Assembly: GCA_004799545.1 (NCBI GenBank)
Contig: SSMU01000021.1
Span: 95,490-159,489, forward strand
DNA: 64,000 nucleotides
Direction of reading: 5' to 3'
Source of the DNA: Phenylobacterium sp.
Lineage (GTDB): Bacteria; Pseudomonadota; Alphaproteobacteria; Caulobacterales; Caulobacteraceae
Position numbers and translations under genes: made by a program. How positions within the stretch are numbered: position 1 is the first letter of the stretch; the number at the start of each line of letters is the position of its first letter. The notes below the pieces were generated by a model. That model was given only the letters and a program-made list of their open reading frames with translations. It made no database searches and was not told the DNA's origin. Shown here one piece after another: positions 51,593 through 60,257 of this stretch.

Positions 51593-52060
51593 CTAGGCCA
51601 GCGCCCGGGTCAGCGAGGCGCCCATGCGGTCCATCAGGAAGTTGGTGCCGTGCTCGCGGCTGCCGGCGTCGTCGTAGCCGTCGAGGAAGGCGCCAGTCTC
51701 GGTGAGCATGAGGCTCGTGCCGGAGCCGGCGGCCTTGAACTCGATGGTCGCCAGCGAGACGGAGATCTTCGTCCCGTCGATGCGCATCTCGTAGGCGTAG
51801 ACGATGCGCTCGCCCGGCACGATGTCGAAGTAGCGGGCGTCGAACTGCGAGACCGTGCCGTTCTCCCACCGGCCGGTCGCCCGCTCGGTCCCGCCCTCCC
51901 GGAAGTCGAAGGTCCGCTCGACGAGGGTGTAGCCGTCGCCACCCCCGAACCAGGCCGATTTGCCCTCGAAGGTCGCGAAGGCGGCGAAGACCCGCTCGCG
52001 CGGGACGTCATAGGTGCGCTCGAGGCTGAACGTTCCGTGCGTGATGCTGCGCTCGGTCAT
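51593..52060 (-). CDS. SRPBCC-family protein (AHSA1-like)
   Basis: A 155-residue START/SRPBCC fold protein of the AHSA1 group. Typical segments are TFSLERTYDVPRERVFAAFATFEGKSAWFGGG, RYFDIVPGERIVYAYEMRIDGTKISVSLATIEFKAAGSGTSLMLTETGAF and a final helix. Such proteins bind hydrophobic ligands or act as stress-related chaperone-like domains. The start overlaps the ArsR gene by 4 nt. ArsR plus SRPBCC is a common bacterial pair; the ligand is unknown. Confidence 0.93.
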   Translation of the reverse strand: MTERSITHGTFSLERTYDVPRERVFAAFATFEGKSAWFGGGDGYTLVERTFDFREGGTERATGRWENGTVSQFDARYFDIVPGERIVYAYEMRIDGTKISVSLATIEFKAAGSGTSLMLTETGAFLDGYDDAGSREHGTNFLMDRMGASLTRALA

Positions 52061-52410
52061 GGCGTCTCCCCCTTCCCAGGGTCCTTCGATTGGCGGGCGA
52101 GGTAGTCGCCCAGGCGGTCCAGGCGGCGCTCCCAGATGATCCGCCGGTCGTTGATCCATTGTTCGGCCGGCTGCAGGGCGCCCGCCTCGATCTGGCAGGT
52201 GCGCACCCGGCCGACCTTCTGGCTCGTCACCAGGCCGCTCAGCTCCAGCACCGCCAGGTGCTGCGCCACCGCCGGCAGCGACATGGCGAGCGGCTGGGCC
52301 AGTTCGCTCACCGAGGCGGGGCCGCGGGTCAGGCGCTCCAGCATGGTGCGCCGCGCCGGGTCGGCCAGGGCGTGGAAGACGCGGTCCAGGGGGACGGCCT
52401 GCGGGCTCAT
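52057..52410 (-). CDS. ArsR-family HTH transcriptional regulator
   Basis: A 117-residue winged-helix repressor: LDRVFHALADPARRTMLERLTRGPASVSELAQPLAMSLPAVAQHLAVLELSGLVTSQKVGRVRTCQIEA. This is the ArsR subgroup found next to SRPBCC genes; it has no CxC metal motif, so it probably senses something other than thiophilic metal. The tail (QWINDRRIIWERRLDRLGDYLARQ) is a common extension in this subgroup. It overlaps both neighbours by 4 nt. The palindrome ATCACTTAAGTGAT at the head of the operon is its likely operator. Confidence 0.93.
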   Translation of the reverse strand: MSPQAVPLDRVFHALADPARRTMLERLTRGPASVSELAQPLAMSLPAVAQHLAVLELSGLVTSQKVGRVRTCQIEAGALQPAEQWINDRRIIWERRLDRLGDYLARQSKDPGKGETP

Positions 52411-53057
52411 GACTCGGCCGGGAACATGTGGAGGTAGGGCGCGGCGTCCTGCAGCACGCGGGCGAACGACGGCCGCGCCTTGAGCCGCTGGAAATAGGCC
52501 CACAGCGCCGGATGGCTCGCCTCGAACGGCAGGACCTTGTCGGCGTAGTAGAGGGCCGGCGCGGCGGCGCAGTCGGCGCCGGTGAAGGCCTCGCCCACCG
52601 CCCAGGCGCGGCTCCCCTGCCCCGCCTCCAGGAAATCGAGGGTGCGGCGGAGGTGGCCCCGCGCCTGTTCGAGGCCGAAGGGATCCTTGGCCTCGGCAGG
52701 CCGCAGCCGGTTGTCGATGATCTTCTGCATCGATGTCTGGACATGCAGGTCGTAGATCCGCTCGGCGAGCCTGACCTTCCAGGCGAGGTCGGGGTCCCTG
52801 GGGATCAGCACCGTCTCGCCCGGGTAGAAGCTCGACAGGTAGTCGAGGATGATCGCCGTCTCCGGCACCGTCTCGCCGCGGGCCTCGTCGCGCAGCACGG
52901 GAAACTTGCCGAGCGGCCAGAACGCATAGAAGCGGTTGCGCGCGCCCTCGTCGCCGAGGTCCAGCAGCACCTGCTCGAACGGAGCCCCGGTCTCGTAGAG
53001 CGCCATGGCAGCCTTCATGTGGAAGGTCGACAGCGGGTGGCCGTGGAGAATGAGCAT
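52407..53057 (-). CDS. Glutathione S-transferase, first gene of GST-ArsR-SRPBCC operon
   Basis: A 216-residue GST: thioredoxin-fold N-domain MLILHGHPLSTFHMKAAMALYETGAPFEQVLLDLGD, cis-proline segment KFPVLRDEARGETVPETAIILDYL, helical C-domain with RAWAVGEAFTGADCAAAPALYYAD. ATG 53057 is selected because GGAGCC precedes it by seven bases; in-frame GTG/ATG codons at 53072/53069 lie inside the operator palindrome. Its stop overlaps the arsR start. Involvement in glutathione conjugation of an electrophile sensed by the ArsR protein is inference. Confidence 0.93.
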   Translation of the reverse strand: MLILHGHPLSTFHMKAAMALYETGAPFEQVLLDLGDEGARNRFYAFWPLGKFPVLRDEARGETVPETAIILDYLSSFYPGETVLIPRDPDLAWKVRLAERIYDLHVQTSMQKIIDNRLRPAEAKDPFGLEQARGHLRRTLDFLEAGQGSRAWAVGEAFTGADCAAAPALYYADKVLPFEASHPALWAYFQRLKARPSFARVLQDAAPYLHMFPAES

Positions 53058-53067
53058 GGCAGGCTCC

Positions 53068-53081
53068 ATCACTTAAGTGAT
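53068..53081. promoter_or_regulatory. Operator palindrome ATCACTTAAGTGAT of the GST-ArsR-SRPBCC operon
   Basis: A perfect 14-bp palindrome. It overlaps a second symmetric pair, ACTTAA (53071-53076) and TTAAGT (53085-53090). It lies 11 bp upstream of the GST start, where ArsR-type repressors bind. The A/T-rich stretch between 53068 and 53094 contrasts with the G+C-rich surroundings and probably also contains the -10 region (TATACTTAAT on the minus strand). Confidence 0.65.
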
Positions 53082-53231
53082 CTATTAAGTATAACCGCGC
53101 CGGCCCGACTGCAAGCCGGCTGTCGCAATGGGGCCTTACAGTTCTCGGGATCGAAGCTTCGCGGCGGCCGTTTCGGCAGGAACGCTTGGCGTGCTGGGAC
53201 GGCGCACGGGCCTCAAAGGACGATCCCCGAC

Positions 53232-53942
53232 GTGGCTTCCGACTTCGCATTCCCTTTGCAGGACCCCTCGGCGGCGGCCGAGCGCACCGGCCGCGCGCGC
53301 TCCGTCTCGGCCGACCTGGAGGCCATCTTCGGCGAGCCCGCCCCCGCGGCCGGGCGGCTGCCGGGCGCAGCGCGCGTCGAACGCGGTCCCCGCACCGCCC
53401 CGCCGGGCGCGATCCGCGGTCGGCTCCCGGCCGCCAGCCTCGGCGCGATCGGCGCGGCGGCGCTCATCGGCCTGGCCGCCGGCGCCCTGCTGGTGAAGCC
53501 CCCCAGGCCGCCCGGCGCGTCACATGCCGGCGCGCTGCCGGTGGAGATGGTTGCGCCCGTCCAGACCCCGCAGGCCTCCGACGCCGCCCTGGCCGCGCCC
53601 GTGGCGACGCCGGCGCCGATGCGGCCCGCACCGCCGCAGGCGGCCTCCCAGGCGCCGGCCAGCCACGGTTCCTTCGCCGGCCCGCAGGCGGCCGATCGTC
53701 GCCTGCGCGCGGCCTACGCCCACGCCATCCGCGCCGGCGTGCCCCGCGCCCTGCTGGCCGAGGACCGCGACCGCTGGGCGAGCGCGCGCCGCCGCTACGC
53801 CCACGATCCCGCCCGCCTGGAGGCTGCCTACAACGTGCTGGCCCGCGACCTCGATCGCTCGGCCGCCGGGCCGACCTATCAGCGGCCGGTGCGCCAGGCG
53901 CGGCCCGACAGCCTGTTCCGCTTCCTGCCGGGGTGGCGCTGA
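53232..53942 (+). CDS. Hypothetical bitopic membrane protein
   Basis: A 236-residue protein starting at GTG 53232 (AAAGGA 11-16 nt upstream). It has a disordered N-terminus (PLQDPSAAAERTGRARSVSADLEAIFGEPAP), one membrane span (LGAIGAAALIGLAAGALLV, about 77-95), a Pro/Ala-rich linker and a charged helical C-terminal domain (RRLRAAYAHAIRAGVPRALLAEDRDRWASARRRYAHDPARLEAAYNVLARDLDR), which recalls the lysozyme-inhibitor LprI-like pattern but lacks its cysteines. The stop overlaps the start of the phosphoesterase gene by one base, so they are coupled. No established function. Confidence 0.78.
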   Translation: MASDFAFPLQDPSAAAERTGRARSVSADLEAIFGEPAPAAGRLPGAARVERGPRTAPPGAIRGRLPAASLGAIGAAALIGLAAGALLVKPPRPPGASHAGALPVEMVAPVQTPQASDAALAAPVATPAPMRPAPPQAASQAPASHGSFAGPQAADRRLRAAYAHAIRAGVPRALLAEDRDRWASARRRYAHDPARLEAAYNVLARDLDRSAAGPTYQRPVRQARPDSLFRFLPGWR

Positions 53943-54751
53943 TGGACCAGGCCTTCAACCCGTTCGCCGGCCCGCAGCGGACGCCCGCGCTGACCGGCGG
54001 CGAGCTGGTCTATGCGATCGGCGACGTGCACGGCTGCTACGAGCTGATGAAGGACGTCCTGGCCCAGCTCGCCGCGGACTATGCTGAGCGCGCCTGCGGC
54101 CGACGGCCGATCCTGATCTTCCTCGGTGACTACGTGGACCGCGGGCCGCAGTCCGCCAAGGTCATGGAGGCCCTGGTCTGGCTGAAGCGGCGCAGCGACC
54201 TGGAGATCCACTTCCTGAAAGGCAACCACGAGCAGGCCCTGCTGGGCTTCCTCGACGAGCCGGAGCGCGGCGGGCCCTGGATGGGCTTCGGCGGCGCCGA
54301 GACCCTGGCCTCCTACGGCGTCATCCCACCCCAGGCCGAGGACGGGCCCGAGGTCTACGCCCGCGCCCGCGACGAGTTGCTGGAGCGGATGCCCGCCTCG
54401 CACCTGCGCCTGCTGCAGCAGCTGGAGCTGATGGTGGTGGTCGGCGACTACGCCTTCGTCCACGCCGGCGTCCGGCCAGGCGTACCCCTGGAAGGCCAGG
54501 CGGAGAACGACCTGCTGTGGATCCGCCGCGGCTTCGTCGACCAGCCGGGCCCGTTCGGCAAGACCATCGTCCACGGCCACACCTGGCTGGGCGAGCAGCC
54601 CCAGGTCACCGAGCACCGCCTGGGCCTCGACACCGGCGCCTACGCCACCGGCGTGCTCACCGCCGCCCGCCTCGAGGACGGCGAGGTGGAGATCCTGCAG
54701 GCGCAGCGCGGCGACGTCTGGTCGGCCGACACGGCGCGCGCGGTCGCCTGA
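53942..54751 (+). CDS. Metallophosphoesterase (bacterial PPP-like serine/threonine phosphatase)
   Basis: A 269-residue calcineurin-like phosphoesterase. The metal-site motifs are YAIGDVHGCYELM (GDxHG), LIFLGDYVDRGPQSAKV (GDxVDRG) and HFLKGNHEQALL (GNHE), with VHAGVRPGVPL and IVHGHTW later; together they define the PPP-like/diadenosine tetraphosphatase group. It could dephosphorylate phosphoproteins or nucleotides in the cytoplasm. It is translationally coupled (TGATG) with the preceding membrane protein gene. Confidence 0.95.
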   Translation: MDQAFNPFAGPQRTPALTGGELVYAIGDVHGCYELMKDVLAQLAADYAERACGRRPILIFLGDYVDRGPQSAKVMEALVWLKRRSDLEIHFLKGNHEQALLGFLDEPERGGPWMGFGGAETLASYGVIPPQAEDGPEVYARARDELLERMPASHLRLLQQLELMVVVGDYAFVHAGVRPGVPLEGQAENDLLWIRRGFVDQPGPFGKTIVHGHTWLGEQPQVTEHRLGLDTGAYATGVLTAARLEDGEVEILQAQRGDVWSADTARAVA

Positions 54752-54777
54752 GGCGCTCGCCGGCGAAAGGCCGCGGC

Positions 54778-54999
54778 CTAGTCCTGATAGTAGCTGCTGA
54801 AGTCGACGGTCTCGCCGCGCAGCCGCTTGAACACCCGCTTCATGCGCGGCCGGGTGAGCAGCCAGCTGTTGTAGGCGGCGACCAGGGCGGCCGCGGCGAT
54901 CACGCTGTGCGAGGCGAGATAGACGGCCACCAGCATCGCCAGGCTGCTGGCCAGCCAGAACGCCATGGCGCGAACGTCCCGGGGCCGCAAGCGCGACAT
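54778..54999 (-). CDS. Small two-span membrane protein
   Basis: A 73-residue protein with two adjacent hydrophobic segments (RAMAFWLASSLAMLVAVYLAS and SVIAAAALVAAYNSWLLT) and a basic C-terminal part (RPRMKRVFKRLRGETVDFSSYYQD). GAGGAGCGGTG places the start at the ATG at 54999, eight codons inside the longest frame. No family recognised. It is convergent with the phosphoesterase gene. Confidence 0.7.
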   Translation of the reverse strand: MSRLRPRDVRAMAFWLASSLAMLVAVYLASHSVIAAAALVAAYNSWLLTRPRMKRVFKRLRGETVDFSSYYQD

Positions 55000-55291
55000 C
55001 ACCGCTCCTCGATTCATCGACAACCTCGCCTCAACGGCTGGATCGCGCCGAAGCTCCGCCGGATCGGCGAAACTCAGGCGCGACGTCGGACCAAACGCGC
55101 CACGCCACCACGCTCATCCTAAGGCCAGGCTTTGGCGCCCGTGTGACGCGGCGCGGAGGCCACAACCCGAGGTGGGTTTCGCGCTTGTAACGGCGCCGTA
55201 AAGCCGCCGCCCTTGTTTGGACGCCATCCTTGGCCACCAGCGGAGGGGATCGGCCTCGCGGGGGGGCCCGGAATCGGTCGAGCTAGGCGCC
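55000..55291. other. Gene-free region between small membrane protein and TonB receptor
   Basis: About 290 bp between two divergently transcribed genes. No open frame with coding character, no strong palindrome and no riboswitch pattern could be seen. It must carry the promoter for the TonB receptor; GGAGGGG at about 55241-55247 is too far from the ATG at 55292 to be its ribosome site. Confidence 0.5.
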
Positions 55292-58210
55292 ATGCGGCGA
55301 ACAAGGAGCATTGGAACGGGCCCGCGCGCCCGGCGCGGTCGCTGCGCCGGGGTTGTGCTGGCGCTGCTGATGGCCGGCGCCTCGCCCCTGGCGTTTGCGC
55401 AGACGACAGCCAATCCGCCGGCGCCCAGAGCCTCGGCGCCTGCAGCCAAGCCGCCGGCCGCCAAGCCCGCGAAGGCCAAGAAGCCGCCGAAGCGGGATCC
55501 CGACGACGACGAGGCGACGCTCTCCGAGCTGGTGGTCACCGGCGACCGGCCGCAGCCCGGCGCGGTGGTCGGCGACATCAAGCCCGAGCTGCAGATCGGC
55601 CCGGCCGAGATCCAGTCCTATGGGGTGAGCACCGTCACCGAGCTGCTGGACGAGCTGGCCCCGCAGATCCGCTCCGACCGCGGCCGCGGCGGCGAGGGGC
55701 CGGTGGTGCTGCTGAACGGCCGGCGCATCTCCGGCTTCAACGAGATCCGCGACATCCCCACCGAGGCCATCCTGCGGGTCGACATCCTGCCGGAGGAGGT
55801 GGCGCTCAAGTACGGCTTCGCGGCCAACCAGCGGGTGGTGAACATCGTGCTGCGGCCGTTCTTCCGCGCCTGGACGGCGGAGGGCACGGCCGGCGCGCCA
55901 ACCGAGGGCGGCCAGGTCACCGGCCAGGGCGAGCTCGACCTGATGCGCATCCGCCGCGACCGGCGGATCAACCTCGACCTGAAGGTCGCCGGCGCGACCG
56001 CCCTGACAGAGGACGAGCGCAGCCTCACCTCGCTGTCCGCCGGCCAGCCGTTCGATCCGCTCGGCAATGTGGTCGCCGCGAGCGACGGCGGCGAGATCGA
56101 CCCGGCGCTGAGCGCGCTGGCCGGGCGGCCGATCACCATCGCCGGCGTGCCGTTGAGCGCCGCGAACGGCCAGCCGCTCAGCCTCGCCGACTTCGCGGCC
56201 ACCGCCGGCCTGCAGAACCAGAGCCCCGACCTCGGCCAGCTCCGCACCCTGGTCGGATCCTCGAAGTCGGTGTCGGCCAACGGCGTCTACACCCGGCCGA
56301 TCTTCGCCGGGATCAACGCCACGGTGAACGCCACCCTGGGCGCGACCCACGCCGAAACCCTGCAGGGCCTGCCGAGCCTCAGCCTCAACGTGCCGGCCGG
56401 GGACCCCTTCTCGCCGTTCGCCGGGCCGGTGGTGGTCGACCGCGCGGTCGGCGCCTTCGGGCCGCTCACCCAGACCATCGACGGCTGGACCGCCCATCTC
56501 GGGACCACCTTCAACCGCGACGTGGGCAAGTGGCGGTTCAACCTGACCGGGGCCTACGACCACGCCGACACCCTGACGCACAGCGACGTGGGGGTGGATG
56601 CGAGCCTGCTGCAGGCCCGGCTGAGCGCGCTGGATCCGACCTTCGACCCCTTCGTGGCGCCGGCCCCCGGCCTGCTGCCGCTGCTGCCGCAGGACAAGGG
56701 CCGCTCGCTCTCCGACGGCCTGGCCGTGCACCTAGTGGCCAGCGGCCCGTCGATCACCCTGCCCGCCGGCCAGATCTATTCGAGCTTCCGGGTCGGCGAC
56801 GTGGCGAGCTGGTTCGAGTCCGACTCGTTCCGCTCGGGCTTCACCCAGTCGCTGGACTTCACCCGCAACGACGCCAGCGCCCACGCCAACATCGACGTGC
56901 CCCTGGCCAGCCGGAAGAACAACGTCCTGGCCTTCCTGGGCGACCTCTCGGTGAACGGAAACGCGGCCATCGACCAGCTGTCGGACTTCGGGGCGCTCAC
57001 CACCCTCGGTTTCGGGATGAACTGGACGCCGATCACCGGCCTGAACCTGATCGTCTCCCACACCCGCGACCAGGCCGCCCCGACCTTCCAGCAGCTCGGC
57101 GGGCCGGTGGTGGTGACGCCGGGGGTGCGGCTGTTCGACTACGCCACCGGCCAGACGGTGGAGGTCCGGCAGATCAACGGCGGCAATCCGGCGCTGACCG
57201 CCGACGTGCGCAACGTCACCAAGCTGGGCCTGACCTGGAAGCCGATCTCCGACCAGGACCTGACGATCACCGCCAACTATATCCGCAGCCTGATCCACAA
57301 TCCGATCGAGACCTTCCCGGCGGCCACCGCCGACATCGAGGCGGCCTTCCCCGACCGCTTCGTGCGCGACGCTGCGGGCCAGCTCACCGAGGTGGACGTC
57401 CGGCCGGTGAACTTCGCCGAGGAGACCCGCTCGGACCTGCGCCTGGGGATCAACTACTCCCGCCCGCTCGGCCCTGAGCCGCCGCCCCGGCCCCAGCGCC
57501 GGAACTTCGGCGGCGGACAACGGGCGGCCGGCGGCATGCCGTCCGACGGCGGGCCGGGCGGACCCGGCGGCCCGGACGGGGGCGGCGGGACCGGCGGCGG
57601 TGATGGCGGGCCCGGCGGTCCTCCCGGCGGAGGCGGCGGCTTCGGCGGCGGCGGCGGTGGGGGACGCGGCGGCGGCTTCCGAGGCGGCGGTGGCGGACCC
57701 GGCGGCGCGGGGCGGGCCGCGCCCGGACGGCTGCAGTTCGCGGTCTACTACACGGTCTATTTCGAGGACCAGTACCTGGTGCGGCCGGGCGGGCCGGTGT
57801 TCGACCTGCTCAACGGCTCGCCGATGGGCTCCGGCGGCGGCCAGCCGCGGCAGGAGATCGAGGTGCAGGCCGGCGCCCTGCTGCACGGGCTGGGCGCGCG
57901 GATCTCGGCCAACTGGAACAGCGCCACCGAGGTCCACGGCGCGCCCGGCACGCCGACCGGCGACCTCAGCTTCTCCGACCTCGCCAAGCTCGACCTGCGG
58001 CTGTTCGCCGACCTCGGCCAGCAGCAGGCGATGGCCGCGAAATACCCCTGGGTCCGCGGCGTGCGGGTGACCTTCTCGGTCACCAACCTGTTCGACGCCC
58101 GCCAGCATGTGCACGACGCCACCGGGGCCACGCCGCTGATCTACCAGCCGGCCTATCTCGATCCGGTGGGCCGGGTGGCGAAGATCAGCCTCAGGAAGCT
58201 GTTCTACTGA
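55292..58210 (+). CDS. TonB-dependent outer-membrane receptor with polyglycine insert
   Basis: A 972-residue TonB-dependent receptor that imports a ligand across the outer membrane. Features are a signal peptide (VVLALLMAGASPLAFAQ), a Pro/Ala/Lys-rich linker, a TonB box-like ELVVTGDRP, a plug domain (STVTELLDELAPQIRSDRGRGGEGPVVLLNGRRISGFNEIRDIPTEAILRVDILPEEVALKYG) and a barrel ending LRKLFY with the terminal aromatic residue. Residues about 739-811 are an almost pure Gly/Pro/Arg stretch inside the barrel region. ATG 55292 starts MRRTRSIG; upstream in-frame codons are not signal-like. The ligand is unknown. It is convergent with a pepsin-like protein gene. Confidence 0.92.
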   Translation: MRRTRSIGTGPRARRGRCAGVVLALLMAGASPLAFAQTTANPPAPRASAPAAKPPAAKPAKAKKPPKRDPDDDEATLSELVVTGDRPQPGAVVGDIKPELQIGPAEIQSYGVSTVTELLDELAPQIRSDRGRGGEGPVVLLNGRRISGFNEIRDIPTEAILRVDILPEEVALKYGFAANQRVVNIVLRPFFRAWTAEGTAGAPTEGGQVTGQGELDLMRIRRDRRINLDLKVAGATALTEDERSLTSLSAGQPFDPLGNVVAASDGGEIDPALSALAGRPITIAGVPLSAANGQPLSLADFAATAGLQNQSPDLGQLRTLVGSSKSVSANGVYTRPIFAGINATVNATLGATHAETLQGLPSLSLNVPAGDPFSPFAGPVVVDRAVGAFGPLTQTIDGWTAHLGTTFNRDVGKWRFNLTGAYDHADTLTHSDVGVDASLLQARLSALDPTFDPFVAPAPGLLPLLPQDKGRSLSDGLAVHLVASGPSITLPAGQIYSSFRVGDVASWFESDSFRSGFTQSLDFTRNDASAHANIDVPLASRKNNVLAFLGDLSVNGNAAIDQLSDFGALTTLGFGMNWTPITGLNLIVSHTRDQAAPTFQQLGGPVVVTPGVRLFDYATGQTVEVRQINGGNPALTADVRNVTKLGLTWKPISDQDLTITANYIRSLIHNPIETFPAATADIEAAFPDRFVRDAAGQLTEVDVRPVNFAEETRSDLRLGINYSRPLGPEPPPRPQRRNFGGGQRAAGGMPSDGGPGGPGGPDGGGGTGGGDGGPGGPPGGGGGFGGGGGGGRGGGFRGGGGGPGGAGRAAPGRLQFAVYYTVYFEDQYLVRPGGPVFDLLNGSPMGSGGGQPRQEIEVQAGALLHGLGARISANWNSATEVHGAPGTPTGDLSFSDLAKLDLRLFADLGQQQAMAAKYPWVRGVRVTFSVTNLFDARQHVHDATGATPLIYQPAYLDPVGRVAKISLRKLFY

Positions 58211-58223
58211 TCAGGACGCGTGA

Positions 58224-59285
58224 TCAGGACGCCGGGACCGTCGTCCCGATCGGCCCGCCCGGCGCCTGTGGCCGCGGCTTCAGCGCCACCGTCCGGGCGT
58301 CGGCGTCGTAGAGCACGCTGAAGGCGAAATAGGCGGTGAGGCCGGAATAGATCACCGGCCCGGCGTTGCGGGGATCGGGCCGATAGGTCAGGTGCGAGAC
58401 CTGCGACCTCTGCCCGATCTGCAATTGCGCGACCGCGCGCACCTGGCCCCCGGGATCGCCGAACGTCAGGGCCGCGGCCGTGCCATCCGGCCAGGGCTGG
58501 CCGCCCAGCCCGCCGTTGGCGACGTCCAGGCCGGGCGCGCCGCTGTCCAGCAGCACCGCCCCGCAGGCCCTGGCCTTGCTCGCCAGGTTGACCAGGCAGC
58601 CGCCGATCGCGTCGTGCAGGCCGCCGCGGCGCTCGGCGAAGGCGGGGAAGGTCTTGAAGGCCACGAAGCCCGCCGTCTCCTCCGCCGTCGGATTGAGGAT
58701 CAGCCGCCCCGGCAGCCCCTCGCCCGGGCGCGGCAGCTCGACGATCCAGCGGCGGGCGCCCATCGCCGGCAGCAGGCTGGGGACTTCCGCATCGCCCATA
58801 TTGGTCCCGAGGATCGCCTTGAAGCCCTCGTGCGGCAGGCCGTCGCCCTGCACGCCGTAGTCGGCCTCGCTGACCCGGCTCGCCGGACAACGCGGCTGCT
58901 GGGGCGTGCAGCCCACGTGCTCGACGAGCTGCAGCCGGGCGGGCGCGGCCAGGCCGCCGATCGCCACCGTCGCCTCGCCGGTGACCCCGCGCAGGTCCGC
59001 ACCCGAACCGTAAGAATAGTTCGAGCCGCCGCCCACCTGCCGGGCGTCGTCCGGCCCCAGGACGCCGGGCAGCACCCGCAGACCGCTCGAGCCGGTGTCG
59101 AGGCCGGCGTCCAGCGTCACGCCGCCGATCTTCACCGGCAGGGCATAGCGGCGCACGCCATCGCTGAGGATCACTTCGCGGATAGGGACCTCGGCCCGTG
59201 GCCCGGCGGGCGGCGCCGCCACGCCCCGGCTCGCCAGGCCCGCAATCCCAAGGATCAGCGCGCCCAAGACCCGTCGTCCGCTCAT
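58224..59285 (-). CDS. Secreted pepsin-like (clan AA) aspartic peptidase homologue
   Basis: A 353-residue secreted protein (signal peptide about 1-23, MSGRRVLGALILGIAGLASRGVAA). Two half-sites resemble a bilobal aspartic peptidase: VTLDAGLDTGSSGLRV with D63-T-G-S, and GAVLLDSGAPGLDV with D247-S-G. The spacing of about 184 residues is like that of A1-family enzymes. Pepsin homologues are uncommon in bacteria. The second site has Ser in place of Thr, as in some active enzymes, and the hydrophobic 'psi-loop' residues look preserved. ATG 59285 has GGAGG eight bases upstream. No peptidase partner or immunity gene seen. Activity is not proven. Confidence 0.75.
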   Translation of the reverse strand: MSGRRVLGALILGIAGLASRGVAAPPAGPRAEVPIREVILSDGVRRYALPVKIGGVTLDAGLDTGSSGLRVLPGVLGPDDARQVGGGSNYSYGSGADLRGVTGEATVAIGGLAAPARLQLVEHVGCTPQQPRCPASRVSEADYGVQGDGLPHEGFKAILGTNMGDAEVPSLLPAMGARRWIVELPRPGEGLPGRLILNPTAEETAGFVAFKTFPAFAERRGGLHDAIGGCLVNLASKARACGAVLLDSGAPGLDVANGGLGGQPWPDGTAAALTFGDPGGQVRAVAQLQIGQRSQVSHLTYRPDPRNAGPVIYSGLTAYFAFSVLYDADARTVALKPRPQAPGGPIGTTVPAS

Positions 59286-59405
59286 GCCGGCTGCCTCCGT
59301 CACCATGTCCGCCACCTTGGAACGGAAGGCCGATCACGGGAATAGCCGCCGCTTGAGCCGGCGCGTCCGCGCCTCTAGCTTCGCGCTCCGCGACGGGAGC
59401 CTTCG

Positions 59406-60200
59406 ATGCGCATCGCCACCTGGAACGTCAATTCGGTCAACGCCCGCCTCGAGACCGTTGTCCGTTGGTTTGAAGAGGCCAAGCCCGATGTCGCCTGCCT
59501 GCAGGAGATCAAGTGCGTCGACGAGAAGTTCCCGACCGAACCCTTTGAACGACTTGGCTATAACCTCGCGATCCACGGGCAGAAGACCTACAACGGCGTG
59601 GCCCTGATCTCGAAATTCCCGCTGGAGGACGTCCGCCGCGGGCTGCCAGTCCACCCCGAGCACGGCGGCGAGGGCGACGACCATGCCCGCTACATCGAGG
59701 CCCTGGTCGCCGGACCCCGGCCGGTGCGGGTGGCCTCCATCTACCTGCCGAACGGCAATCCGGTCGCCACCGAGAAGTTCGCCTACAAGCTGTCCTGGAT
59801 GGGCCGGCTGAACGCCCACGTCCGCGAGCTGATGACCCTGGAGGAGCCGCTGGCCCTGCTGGGCGACTACAATGTGATCCCCGAGCCGCGCGACGCGGAG
59901 TTCCCGCAGAACTGGACCGGCGACGCCCTCTTCCAGCCGCAGTCGCGCGAGGCGTTCCGGGCGCTCAAGTGGCTGGGGCTCACCGACGCCTACCTGCAGG
60001 CCGACGGCGCGCCCGGCGCCTACACCTTCTGGGACTACCAGGCCGGCGCCTGGCAGCGGAACAACGGCATCCGCATCGACCACGCCCTGCTCTCCGCCCA
60101 GGCCGCCGACCTGCTGCGCGGCGTCTCCATCCACCGCGACGTGCGCAGCTGGGAGAAGCCGTCGGACCACGTGCCGTTCGTCATCGAGCTGGACGCCTGA
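59406..60200 (+). CDS. xthA: Exodeoxyribonuclease III
   Basis: A 264-residue exonuclease III/AP endonuclease of base excision repair. Signature segments are MRIATWNVNSVNARL (Asn7), DVACLQEIKC (metal-binding Glu34), YNGVALISK, the catalytic GDYNVIPEPRD region, and the C-terminal WEKPSDHVPFVIEL with the active-site Asp-His. The length matches E. coli XthA. GGAGCCTTCG precedes the ATG. It diverges from the pepsin-like gene. No LexA box is apparent. Confidence 0.97.
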   Translation: MRIATWNVNSVNARLETVVRWFEEAKPDVACLQEIKCVDEKFPTEPFERLGYNLAIHGQKTYNGVALISKFPLEDVRRGLPVHPEHGGEGDDHARYIEALVAGPRPVRVASIYLPNGNPVATEKFAYKLSWMGRLNAHVRELMTLEEPLALLGDYNVIPEPRDAEFPQNWTGDALFQPQSREAFRALKWLGLTDAYLQADGAPGAYTFWDYQAGAWQRNNGIRIDHALLSAQAADLLRGVSIHRDVRSWEKPSDHVPFVIELDA

Positions 60201-60257
60201 GGCGAACCCGTCGCGCGGACTGGAGCAGACTCAAACACCGCTGTAGCCTTGCAACCG

